In this document: piece after piece, positions 1 through 6,058 of the stretch | How positions within the stretch are numbered: position 1 is the stretch's first letter | Layout of the letters: each line of letters begins with the position of its first letter | From: Actinomycetales bacterium UBA1383 | GTDB taxonomy: Bacteria; Actinomycetota; Actinomycetes; Actinomycetales; Actinomycetaceae | Assembly (NCBI GenBank): GCA_002305415.1 | Contig: DBQX01000135.1 | Location: 1 to 20,603 of the forward strand | Direction of reading: 5' to 3' | DNA length: 20,603 bases | Notes under the pieces: model-generated | Database searches by the model: none | Told to the model about the DNA's origin: nothing | The model's input: the letters and a program-made list of their open reading frames with translations, nothing else | Position numbers and translations under genes: made by a program

Positions 1-2
1 CC

Positions 3-716
3 GCCGCGCGGGACGAGATCGGCGCGCTGGCACGCACGCTCAACGAGATGCTCGACCGGCTCGAGGCGGCCTCGGGGAGGCAGCGGGCCTTCGTCGCGGA
101 CGCCGCCCACGAGCTGCGCTCCCCGATCGCGGCACTGCGCGCGACCATCGACGTCGCGCGCGCCCATCCCGCTCTCTACGAGGCCGCGGACCTCGTCACC
201 GAGCTCGAGCCCGAGGTCGGCCGGATGCAGGGCCTCGTGGACGACCTCCTTTTCCTCGCGCGCGTCGGCGCCGTGCCGCTCGGCCGCGCTCCCGTCGACC
301 TCGGGGAGCTCGTGCGGTCCGCCGTCGCCGGGGCGCGCCAGCCCCGCCCGGGGGAGGTGGCGCTCGTCGCCACTGGTGACGGCGTGGCCTGGGCGGATGG
401 GGCGGCCACCACCCGCGTGGTGCGCAACCTCGTGGACAACGCGCTGCGTCACGCCCGCAGCCGCGTGGAGGTCGCAGTGGCCGACGGCGTCGTCACCGTG
501 GACGACGACGGCGCCGGGATCCCGGCCGCGGACCGCGAGCGCGTCTTCGAGCGCTTCGTCCGGCTGGAGGAGGCCCGGGAGCGGGACGCCGGCGGCAGCG
601 GCCTCGGCCTCGCGATCGCGCGCGAGGTCGCCCGGGAGCTGGGCGGCGACGTCGAGCTCGCCGATGCCCCGCTCGGGGGGCTGCGGGCGAGGCTCCGACT
701 CCCGCTGGGCGGTTAG
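3..716 (+). CDS. Sensor histidine kinase, C-terminal part (5' end outside window)
   Basis: The frame is open from the window edge, so the N-terminal sensor and membrane part is missing. The first visible residues (DEIGALARTLNEMLDRLE) look like the end of a HAMP linker. The dimerisation/phosphoacceptor helix follows, with H-box AHELRSP and the phosphorylated His encoded at 108-110. The ATP-binding domain shows an N-box (RNLVDNALRHA), G1 box (DDDGAGIP), F-box (ERVFERF) and G2 box (GGSGLGLAIA). All catalytic boxes are intact, so this should be an active kinase that autophosphorylates on His and passes the phosphate to a response regulator. The partner is presumably upstream and outside the window, so the signal is unknown. 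It converges on the potassium uptake operon with only 24 bases between the stop codons; proximity gives no proof that it controls those genes. Confidence 0.93.
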   Translation, partial: AARDEIGALARTLNEMLDRLEAASGRQRAFVADAAHELRSPIAALRATIDVARAHPALYEAADLVTELEPEVGRMQGLVDDLLFLARVGAVPLGRAPVDLGELVRSAVAGARQPRPGEVALVATGDGVAWADGAATTRVVRNLVDNALRHARSRVEVAVADGVVTVDDDGAGIPAADRERVFERFVRLEEARERDAGGSGLGLAIAREVARELGGDVELADAPLGGLRARLRLPLGG

Positions 717-740
717 CGACCTCCCGGCCAGGAGACAGGC

Positions 741-1403
741 TCAGGGCCGCATCGCGAAGCGCTCGAGCAGGGAGCTGTCGCCGGAGACGATCAGGAGGTC
801 GTCCGCGTTGATGCGGGTGGCCTCGGTGGCGTACTCGAACGGCTCGCCGGGAGGCTTCACCCCGATCACGGTGATGCCGTACTTCCTGCGGATGTCGGAC
901 TCGCCCACGGTGAAGCCGTGGGTCTCGCGCGGCGGGCGCATCTTCACGATGGTGAAGCCCTCGTCCATCTCGATGTAGTCGAGCATCCGGCCCGAGACCA
1001 TGTGGGCCACGCGCTGGCCGGCGTCCGCCTCCGGGTAGACCACGTGGTGCGCCCCGATCCGCCGGAGGATGCGGCCGTGCTCCGCGGAGATCGCCTTCGA
1101 CCAGATCTGCTCGGTTCCCAGGTCCACGAGGTTGCCGGTGATCAGCACCGACGCCTCGATGGAGGTGCCGACGCTCACCACCGCCGTCGGGAACTCCGCG
1201 GCGCCCAGCTGCTCGAGGGCCTCCGGGTTCGCGGCGTCCGCCTCCACGATGGGCAGGCGGCCGGACCACTGCTCCACGAGGTGCGGGTCCGACTCGACCG
1301 CGAGGACCTCCCGCCCGATCCGGTCCAGCGTGATCGCGACCGCGGACCCGAAGCGCCCCAGCCCGATCACGAGCGTGGAGTGCACCTTCTTCTTGTCGGC
1401 CAT
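741..1403 (-). CDS. KtrA/TrkA-type RCK regulatory subunit of potassium uptake
   Basis: A 220-residue protein with the two-domain plan of KtrA. The N-terminal RCK_N Rossmann fold has the nucleotide-binding motif GLGRFG (residues 14-19) and an acidic residue (E37) at the end of the second strand, as expected for NAD(H)/ATP binding. The C-terminal RCK_C part starts near residue 135. In known Ktr systems a cytosolic octameric ring of this subunit gates the membrane subunit in response to ATP/ADP and c-di-AMP. The gene lies 10 bases downstream of the KtrB/TrkH gene on the same strand, so the two are almost certainly co-transcribed. The ATG has a good ribosome site (GGAAGGG, 4 bases upstream). Length is normal for KtrA (about 220) and half that of the duplicated E. 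coli TrkA. Confidence 0.93.
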   Translation of the reverse strand: MADKKKVHSTLVIGLGRFGSAVAITLDRIGREVLAVESDPHLVEQWSGRLPIVEADAANPEALEQLGAAEFPTAVVSVGTSIEASVLITGNLVDLGTEQIWSKAISAEHGRILRRIGAHHVVYPEADAGQRVAHMVSGRMLDYIEMDEGFTIVKMRPPRETHGFTVGESDIRRKYGITVIGVKPPGEPFEYATEATRINADDLLIVSGDSSLLERFAMRP

Positions 1404-1413
1404 TGAGCCCTTC

Positions 1414-2781
1414 CTAACCGATCGAGGGCCGTTCCTCCGGCATGCGGATCACCCTGCGGTTCGATCGTAGTGCGAGCGCCGCCGCCACGGTCATCGTGCC
1501 GGTGCGGCCGGCGTACATGAGCGCCACGAGCACGTACTTCGCCCCTGGTGGCAGGTGCGGGGTGATCCCGGTGGAGAGGCCGACCGTGGCGAACGCCGAG
1601 ATCACCTCGAAGAGGATGACGTCGAGGCGGAGATCTGTCAGCTGCAGCAGCAGCAGGGTGGCGAGCCCCACGAGCGAGGACCCGATGAAGGCCACGGCCA
1701 CCGCGAGGCGGACCGTGTCCCCGGGGATGCGGCGGCGGAACGCCTCGACGTCCCGGTCGCCGCGCGCCTCGGCCAGGATCGCCAGGACCAGCACCGCCAG
1801 CGTGGTGACCTTGATGCCGCCGCCCGTCGACGCCGTGCCGCCGCCGACGAACATCAGGGCGTCCTGCAGGAACCAGGTGGCCTCCCGCATGTCGGAGACC
1901 GGGATGGTGGACAGCCCGGAGGACCGGCCGTTCACGGAGTAGATGAGGGCGGAGAGCACCTTCTCGTCGAGGGGGAGGGACCCGAACGTGCGGGGATTGG
2001 ACCACTCGAAGAGGGGGATCGCGATCGCGGCGCCGAGGGTGAGGAGCAGGTAGGTGGTCAGCGTCATCTTGGCGTGCAGGCTCCACCGGCGCGGCGTCCG
2101 CCACGTGGTGGCCACGTTGAGCAGCACCGGGAAGCCGATGGCCCCCAGCACGGTACCGAGGACGATCGGCAGGACCATCCACCAGTCGCCGGTGTAGGGC
2201 TCGAGGCCCTCCGGCAGGATGACGAACCCGGCGTTGTTGAAGATCGACAGCGCCATGAAGATCCCGTGCCACACGGCGGAGCCGAGCGACTCGCCCAGGG
2301 TGAGGAAGCGGGGGATCAGGACGAGCGCCAGCGCGCTCTCCACCACCACCGCGGTGATGATCACGGCCGTGACGAGGGAGCCCACCTGGCCGAGCTTGGT
2401 CTTGGTCTCGCCCGCGGTCAGCATCCGCTGGGTGAGGCCGATGTGCCGGGACACGGCGAACGCGAGGATGGAGGCGAGCGTCATGACGCCGAGGCCGCCG
2501 ATCGCGATCCCCAGCAGGATGACCACCTGCCCGAACGGGGCCCAGTAGGTGGCGGTGTCCACGGTGACGAGCCCGGTGACGCACACCGCGGACGTGGCGG
2601 TGAAGAGCGCGTCCACGAACGGCGCCCGCTCCCCCGACGCCGTGGCGAACGGGAGCGAGAGCAACGCGGTCTCGACCGCGATGATGGTCGCGAACACGAG
2701 GAGGGCCAGCCGCGCGGGGGAGTCCTCCGCGATCCGGTCGATCCAGTCCCGCAGTCCCCGCAGGAGCGTCCGTGTCTCCAT
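1414..2781 (-). CDS. KtrB/TrkH-type potassium transporter membrane subunit
   Basis: A 455-residue polytopic membrane protein of the TrkH/KtrB superfamily, which moves K+ (sometimes with Na+) through four quasi-repeated M1-P-M2 units. All four selectivity-filter loops are readable: CVTGL (about 67-71), NNAGF (182-186), SSGLS (287-291) and TVGLSTG (399-405). A glycine-rich gate loop (GGGTASTGGGIK, 313-324) matches the intramembrane M2C loop that closes the KtrB pore. A conserved Arg (R427, in AGRTGTMT) is also present. An upstream in-frame ATG at 2859 would overlap the start of the divergent deacetylase gene. I chose the ATG at 2781 because GGGAGG lies just upstream, although the spacing (3-5 bases) is short. 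The RCK subunit gene follows after 10 bases. Confidence 0.92.
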   Translation of the reverse strand: METRTLLRGLRDWIDRIAEDSPARLALLVFATIIAVETALLSLPFATASGERAPFVDALFTATSAVCVTGLVTVDTATYWAPFGQVVILLGIAIGGLGVMTLASILAFAVSRHIGLTQRMLTAGETKTKLGQVGSLVTAVIITAVVVESALALVLIPRFLTLGESLGSAVWHGIFMALSIFNNAGFVILPEGLEPYTGDWWMVLPIVLGTVLGAIGFPVLLNVATTWRTPRRWSLHAKMTLTTYLLLTLGAAIAIPLFEWSNPRTFGSLPLDEKVLSALIYSVNGRSSGLSTIPVSDMREATWFLQDALMFVGGGTASTGGGIKVTTLAVLVLAILAEARGDRDVEAFRRRIPGDTVRLAVAVAFIGSSLVGLATLLLLQLTDLRLDVILFEVISAFATVGLSTGITPHLPPGAKYVLVALMYAGRTGTMTVAAALALRSNRRVIRMPEERPSIG

Positions 2782-2822
2782 GGACCTCCCTCGCTCCGCC
2801 GCGGCACGGTACCGCCCTGCCC

Positions 2823-2828
2823 AATCTA
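2823..2828 (-). promoter_or_regulatory. Candidate -10 element for the ktrB-ktrA operon
   Basis: On the minus strand TAGATT (TANNNT type) lies about 40 bases upstream of the chosen KtrB start. No convincing -35 box is visible. This is an inference from pattern only. Confidence 0.35.
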
Positions 2829-2844
2829 CCCACGCCGGGGGCGC

Positions 2845-2850
2845 TACCGT
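2845..2850 (+). promoter_or_regulatory. Candidate -10 of a leaderless promoter for the deacetylase-like gene
   Basis: TACCGT fits the actinobacterial TANNNT -10 consensus and ends 7 bases before the ATG at 2858. Transcription would therefore begin at or next to the start codon. No Shine-Dalgarno sequence precedes this ATG, which fits a leaderless mRNA. Confidence 0.55.
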
Positions 2851-2857
2851 GGCACCC

Positions 2858-4018
2858 ATGCGTCCGGTGCTGCCCTGGAGTGAGGAGTTCCTCCGCTACG
2901 ACTTCGGTCCCGGTCACCCGATGGACCCGGTACGGCTCGACCTCACCCGCCACCTCCTCGACGACCTGGGCCTCACCGGCCGGTTCGACGTCGTCGCGCC
3001 CCCCGCGGCCACCGACGCGGAACTGGCACTCGTCCACGACCCGGCCTACATCCGGGCGGTGCGGGCGGCCGAGCGCACCGGGCACGCGGAGGCGGGCTGG
3101 GGGCTGGGGGACGCCGACAACCCGGTGTTCCCCCTCATCCACACGGCCGCCGCCCGCATCGCCGGGGCGACCCTCGACGCCGTCCGCCGGGTCGTGGACG
3201 GCCGCGCCCCCCGGGCGTTCGTCGTCGCGGGCGGGCTGCACCACGCCATGCCCGCCGCCGCGGCGGGCTTCTGCGTCTACAACGACGTCGCCGTCGCCCT
3301 GGCGGCCGTCCGGGCCTCCGGCCCGCTGCTGTACGTGGACCTCGACGTCCACCACGGCGACGGCGTCCAGCGCGCCTTCTTCGACGACCCCGCGGTCACG
3401 ACCGTCTCCCTCCACCAGCATCCCCGGTCCCTCTACCCCCACACCGGCTACCCGGCCGAGGTGGGCCGCGGCGGGGGGAGCGGCCACGCCCTCAACCTCG
3501 CCCTGCCCGAGGACGTCACCGACGCCCAGTGGCTGCGGGCGCTCGAGGCGATCGTCGCCCCGGTCGTCGCCGAGCTCCGGCCGCGGCTGCTCCTCAGCCA
3601 GCACGGCTGCGACACCCACCGGGATGACCCCCTCGGCGGGCTCGCGATCAGCATCGAGGCCCAGCGCGAGGCCGCCATCCTGCTGCGTGGCCTGGCCGAC
3701 GAGCACTGTGGCGGGCGGTGGGTCGCCGTCGGGGGTGGCGGTTACGACCTGCTGACCGTGCCACGGGTGTGGACGCACGTGGCCGCCGTCGTCGCGGACG
3801 CCGACGTCGACCCCACGACGCCCACACCGGAACGGTGGCGGGCGCATGTCCGCCGCGTCACCGGTGGCGCGGCGCCGGAGACGATGGGCGACGGCGTGAC
3901 GGCGACGTTCTCCCCGTTCCACCGCGGCCACAACCCGGCCGACGCCGTCGACCGGGCCATCATGGCCACCCGGTCCGCCGCGTTCCCCTCCCTCGGGCTC
4001 GACCCCCTCACGGCGTGA
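2858..4018 (+). CDS. AcuC-like histone-deacetylase-superfamily amidohydrolase
   Basis: A 386-residue protein of the class I HDAC/AcuC arginase-deacetylase fold, which removes acetyl groups from lysine (AcuC reactivates acetyl-CoA synthetase) or from polyamines. The active site is complete: the His-His pair in GGLHHAMP (H128, H129), GFCVYND, the zinc ligands in DLDVHHGDG (D163, H165), the third zinc ligand in QHGCDTHRDDPLG (D252), and the transition-state Tyr in GGGGYDL (Y296). Length matches AcuC (about 385-400). The reading frame runs far upstream, but the first residues that align with the family begin at the ATG at 2858, which is preceded by a leaderless-type -10. It is transcribed away from ktrBA. 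No acetyl-CoA synthetase gene is in the window, so the substrate cannot be deduced from context. Confidence 0.92.
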   Translation: MRPVLPWSEEFLRYDFGPGHPMDPVRLDLTRHLLDDLGLTGRFDVVAPPAATDAELALVHDPAYIRAVRAAERTGHAEAGWGLGDADNPVFPLIHTAAARIAGATLDAVRRVVDGRAPRAFVVAGGLHHAMPAAAAGFCVYNDVAVALAAVRASGPLLYVDLDVHHGDGVQRAFFDDPAVTTVSLHQHPRSLYPHTGYPAEVGRGGGSGHALNLALPEDVTDAQWLRALEAIVAPVVAELRPRLLLSQHGCDTHRDDPLGGLAISIEAQREAAILLRGLADEHCGGRWVAVGGGGYDLLTVPRVWTHVAAVVADADVDPTTPTPERWRAHVRRVTGGAAPETMGDGVTATFSPFHRGHNPADAVDRAIMATRSAAFPSLGLDPLTA

Positions 4019-4133
4019 GGTGGGCGGTGACACCGGGGCCCAAGTTGATTGTGGGCAGTCGGGGTTTCTGGGAGTATTCGGGGGACGGTACAGCGCGTGG
4101 GAGCGCGCGGCACTTCTGCGCGAGAGTGGATCG

Positions 4134-4367
4134 ATGACCGAGAACCCCCAGGGGACGCAGGGGACCCCTCGCTTTCTGACAGTCGCCGAGGTGGCTGACC
4201 TCATGCGGGTGTCCCGGATGACCGTGTACCGCATGGTGCACGCCGGGCAGCTTCCCGCCATCCGGATGGGGCGTTCCTTCCGCGTGCCCCGCAAGGTCGT
4301 GGACGACATGATCGCGCAGGGCCTCGCCGAGTGGGAGCAGTCCCACGCCGTCGGGGAAGAGGGTTAG
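4134..4367 (+). CDS. Small HTH DNA-binding protein, BldC/excisionase-like (MerR-type helix-turn-helix)
   Basis: A 77-residue protein made almost entirely of one MerR-like/HTH_17 domain: LTVAEVADLMRVSRMTVYRM (15-34) forms the helix-turn-helix, followed by the short beta wing GQLPAIRMGRSFRVPRK (38-54) and a final helix. It has no effector domain, so it probably binds DNA as a stacked or side-by-side dimer, as BldC does. The ATG at 4134 is the first start consistent with family length. The gene sits 60 bases upstream of the bS22 gene. The same pairing is known in mycobacteria (Rv0500A-Rv0500B in M. tuberculosis), which supports the assignment. The target genes are unknown. Confidence 0.88.
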   Translation: MTENPQGTQGTPRFLTVAEVADLMRVSRMTVYRMVHAGQLPAIRMGRSFRVPRKVVDDMIAQGLAEWEQSHAVGEEG

Positions 4368-4370
4368 ACT
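4365..4370 (+). promoter_or_regulatory. Candidate -10 for bS22
   Basis: TAGACT fits TANNNT and overlaps the stop codon of the HTH gene. It would give a 5' leader of about 50 bases before bS22. No clear -35 is seen. Confidence 0.35.
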
Positions 4371-4427
4371 TTCTCACTGTCGCCCTGGCGCGGTAGCGCG
4401 CCGTCACCACGTCCTCGGAAGGCACCC

Positions 4428-4526
4428 ATGGGTTCTGTGATCAAGAAGCGCCGCAAGCGCATGGCGAAGAAGAAGCACCGCAAGCTGCTTCGCAAGACCC
4501 GCCACCAGCGGCGCAACAAGAAGTAG
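4428..4526 (+). CDS. Small ribosomal subunit protein bS22 (AURKAIP1/COX24 family)
   Basis: A 32-residue, extremely basic peptide starting MGSVIKKRRKRMAKKKHRKL. It matches the actinobacterial protein first annotated as an AURKAIP1/COX24 domain protein and later seen in the mycobacterial ribosome as bS22, near the decoding centre. More than half of the residues are Lys, Arg or His. A ribosome binding site (GGAAGG) lies 5 bases upstream of the ATG. A strong hairpin terminator begins 8 bases after the TAG. The preceding HTH gene is its usual neighbour. A candidate -10 (TAGACT, 4365-4370) overlaps the HTH stop codon, so bS22 may have its own promoter, which would suit a ribosomal protein needed in high amounts. 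Confidence 0.93.
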   Translation: MGSVIKKRRKRMAKKKHRKLLRKTRHQRRNKK

Positions 4527-4533
4527 GCGCCTC

Positions 4534-4559
4534 GAGGGGCCCGGTTCGCCGGGCCTCTC
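4534..4559 (+). terminator. Intrinsic-type terminator after bS22
   Basis: An 11-bp stem (GAGGGGCCCGG / CCGGGCCTCTC, one G-U pair) closes a stable TTCG tetraloop. A short T-containing tail (CGTTCG) follows, with no long U tract, which is common in high-GC actinobacteria. It separates bS22 from the glutaredoxin-like gene. Confidence 0.8.
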
Positions 4560-4581
4560 GTTCGTGCGGGAGGGAAGCGGC

Positions 4582-4815
4582 ATGGAGCGGGTGGTCGTGC
4601 TGACCCGGCCGGGGTGCCACCTGTGTGACGACGCGCTCGCCGTCGTCGAGCGGGTGTGCGGCGAGGCGGGGGAGCCGTACCGCGTGGTGGACATCGACGC
4701 GGACGAGGCCCTGCGGGCGCGCTGGAACGACGACGTCCCGGTGGTGCTCGTCGACGGGAACCCGGTGGCGCGGTGGTGGGTGACCCCGGAGCGGCTCGGG
4801 GGTGCGCTGCGCTGA
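4582..4815 (+). CDS. Glutaredoxin-like (DUF836/thioredoxin-fold) small redox protein
   Basis: A 77-residue thioredoxin-fold protein with a dithiol centre CHLC (C12, C15) in VVLTRPGCHLCDDA, and the cis-Pro region VPVVLVDG (about 52-59). It belongs to the short glutaredoxin-like family common in actinobacteria. The likely role is thiol-disulfide exchange in the cytosol, since no signal peptide is seen; the partner is unknown. A GTG at 4564 in the same frame would add six residues. The ATG at 4582 is preferred because GGAGGG lies 6-7 bases upstream and the core beta strand starts right after it. It follows the bS22 terminator and converges on the YceI gene, sharing a bidirectional terminator. 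Confidence 0.87.
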   Translation: MERVVVLTRPGCHLCDDALAVVERVCGEAGEPYRVVDIDADEALRARWNDDVPVVLVDGNPVARWWVTPERLGGALR

Positions 4816-4820
4816 GGACG

Positions 4821-4858
4821 CGCGAAGGCGGGTGCGGCGGACCGCACCCGCCTTCGCG
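4821..4858. terminator. Bidirectional terminator between glutaredoxin-like and YceI genes
   Basis: A perfect 17-bp inverted repeat (CGCGAAGGCGGGTGCGG and its exact complement) flanks a CGGA loop. It starts 6 bases after the glutaredoxin-like stop and ends 7 bases before the YceI stop, so it can terminate both convergent transcripts. No U tract is present on either side. Confidence 0.85.
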
Positions 4859-4864
4859 GACAGT

Positions 4865-5413
4865 TCAGGCCACGGCCGGCTGGAGCAGCACCGCGGAGAC
4901 CTCCAGCACGATGGTCACCTTCTCGGAGACGAGCACGCCACCGGTCTCGAGGGCGGCGTTCCAGGTGAGGTTGAAGTCCTTGCGGTTGATGACCGTCTTC
5001 GCCTCGAAGCCGATGCGCTGGTTGCCGAACGGGTCGGTGGCGGCACCGTTGTACTCGGTCTCGAGTTCGACCGAACGGGTGATCCCGTTGATCGTGAGGT
5101 CGCCGACGAGGGTGAGCGCGTCCCCGGACGCGTGCACCGCCGTCGAGGTGAAGGTGATGACGGGGTTGGTCTCGACGTCGAAGAAGTCGGCCGAGCGCAG
5201 GTGGTTGTCCCGCGCCTCCACACCGGTGTCGATCGACGCGGTCCGGATGGTGACGGAGGCCGTCGAGGCGGCGAGGTCCTCCGCCACGGTGATCGTGCCC
5301 TCGAACTCGCGGAAGGTGCCGCGCACCTTGGCGATCCCGGCGTGGCGGGTGATGAAACCGATCTCGGTGTGGGTGGGGTCCAGGGTGTAGGTACCAGCGG
5401 GGACGGTGGTCAT
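4865..5413 (-). CDS. YceI family lipocalin-like protein
   Basis: A 182-residue YceI-domain protein. YceI folds as an extended lipocalin-like beta barrel that binds long polyprenyl chains such as isoprenoid quinones. Family landmarks include the N-terminal YTLDPTHTEIGFITRHAGIA, the middle SADFFDVETNPVITFTST and the late INRKDFNLTWN. No signal peptide is visible, so this copy is probably cytoplasmic, as is usual in actinobacteria. The ATG is preceded by a strong GGAGG six bases upstream. It is divergent from the MarR gene, and its promoter region holds the two palindromes, so it is the likely target of that regulator. A quinone or isoprenoid link would fit the respiratory genes nearby but is inference. 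Confidence 0.93.
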   Translation of the reverse strand: MTTVPAGTYTLDPTHTEIGFITRHAGIAKVRGTFREFEGTITVAEDLAASTASVTIRTASIDTGVEARDNHLRSADFFDVETNPVITFTSTAVHASGDALTLVGDLTINGITRSVELETEYNGAATDPFGNQRIGFEAKTVINRKDFNLTWNAALETGGVLVSEKVTIVLEVSAVLLQPAVA

Positions 5414-5441
5414 GGGTTCCTCCTTGGGGAAGCGGGTACGC

Positions 5442-5471
5442 TTGCCGTTGTTGACGTTTCAACAATATAGT
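5442..5471 (+). promoter_or_regulatory. Candidate promoter of the marR gene
   Basis: TTGCCG (5442-5447), an 18-base spacer, then TATAGT (5466-5471). The -10 lies in the AT-rich spacer between the two palindromes and enters the second one, so an operator-bound repressor would block it. Confidence 0.5.
5448..5465. promoter_or_regulatory. Palindrome 1 (probable MarR operator)
   Basis: A perfect inverted repeat TTGTTGA-CGTT-TCAACAA with 7-bp arms and a 4-bp centre. It shares its architecture with palindrome 2, whose centre is exactly 20 bp away, about two helical turns. It lies downstream of the likely yceI -10 on the minus strand. Confidence 0.8.
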
Positions 5472-5490
5472 TGAACTATCAACTACGCAA
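5464..5490 (-). promoter_or_regulatory. Candidate promoter of yceI
   Basis: On the minus strand TTGCGT (5490-5485), a 15-base spacer, then TATATT (5469-5464), a near-consensus -10. The leader to the ATG at 5413 would be about 45 bases. Both palindromes overlap or flank it. The short spacer makes the -35 assignment uncertain. Confidence 0.45.
5468..5485. promoter_or_regulatory. Palindrome 2 (probable MarR operator)
   Basis: A perfect inverted repeat TAGTTGA-ACTA-TCAACTA, with the same 7-4-7 design as palindrome 1 and a shared core GTTGA-N4-TCAAC. An open-frame TTG lies inside this palindrome and is not a credible start for MarR. Confidence 0.8.
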
Positions 5491-5563
5491 CCCGGGGAGC
5501 AATGTGACCACGAACACGGCAGGGCGGACCACGATGGAGGGCGGGAGCGAAGGAGGAGTCCGG

Positions 5564-6013
5564 ATGGCAGCAGAGCCCCGCTGGCTCTCGACCGGCGACC
5601 AGGCGATCTGGCGGAACTACCTGCGCGCCACGATGGAGGTGCGCGAGGCCCTGGAGCGCGACCTCCTGGCGGCCCACGACCTCTCCCTCAACGAGTACGA
5701 GGTCATGGTCGTGCTCTCCGAGCACCCGGACCACATGGTGCGCATGTCCGTCCTCGCGGACGACCTCGTGAACTCGCGCTCCCGGCTCACCCACACGGTG
5801 CACCGCATGGAGAAGCGCGGCCTGGTGCGGCGCAGGAACTGCCGCGAGGACGGGCGAGGCGTGAACTGCCAGCTCACCGACTCCGGCTGGGAGACCCTGG
5901 TCAGGGCGGCCCCGACGCACGTGGAGTCCGTCCGCCGCCACATCTTCGACCGCCTCTCCCGGGAGGAGATCGACGCCCTCGGGCGCATCATGGCGAAGCT
6001 CGGCGACGTCTGA
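5564..6013 (+). CDS. MarR family transcriptional regulator
   Basis: A 149-residue winged-helix protein of the MarR family. Helices for dimerisation (about 11-45) are followed by the recognition region MSVLADDLVNSRSRLTHTVH (61-80) and MEKRGLVRRR (82-91), then the wing with the DGRG turn (96-99), and a C-terminal helix. Two cysteines (C93, C102) sit on either side of the wing, so thiol sensing is possible but unproven. The frame opens at a TTG at 5471 and has an ATG at 5534. I chose the ATG at 5564 because AGGAGGAG lies 5 bases upstream and MarR homology begins there. It is divergent from yceI and probably represses both genes through the two palindromes. Confidence 0.92.
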   Translation: MAAEPRWLSTGDQAIWRNYLRATMEVREALERDLLAAHDLSLNEYEVMVVLSEHPDHMVRMSVLADDLVNSRSRLTHTVHRMEKRGLVRRRNCREDGRGVNCQLTDSGWETLVRAAPTHVESVRRHIFDRLSREEIDALGRIMAKLGDV

Positions 6014-6046
6014 GGGTCCGGCACACCGGGCGCGGGCACGATCTGA

Positions 6047-6052
6047 GAGAAT
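6047..6052 (+). promoter_or_regulatory. Candidate -10 of a leaderless promoter for the cytochrome c maturation operon
   Basis: TGA-GAGAAT ends 6 bases before the ATG at 6059. The hexamer is off consensus at its first two positions (GAGAAT for TANNNT), but the distance to the start is the same as at four other genes in this window. No Shine-Dalgarno sequence is present. Confidence 0.4.
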
Positions 6053-6058
6053 CGGGTC

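Noticed and set aside
717..740. Terminator between the histidine kinase and ktrA genes
   Set aside because: Only a 4-bp stem (CTCC/GGAG) is visible, too weak to call.
2549..2857. Upstream extension of the deacetylase-like gene
   Set aside because: The extra 103 residues are antisense to the KtrB gene and do not resemble the family. A leaderless promoter marks the ATG at 2858.
1367..4309. 980-codon minus-strand frame across the KtrB and deacetylase genes
   Set aside because: Low-complexity Arg/Gly/Pro/His-rich translation spanning two well-supported genes in other frames. It is a high-GC shadow.
4404..5465. 353-codon minus-strand frame covering yceI and the glutaredoxin-like gene
   Set aside because: No recognisable motif, Arg/His/Pro-rich composition, and it overlaps a clear YceI gene in another frame of the same strand.
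5471..5563. Upstream extension of the MarR gene from a TTG
   Set aside because: The TTG lies inside an operator palindrome and near the promoter. The ATG at 5564 has a strong ribosome site and fits family length.
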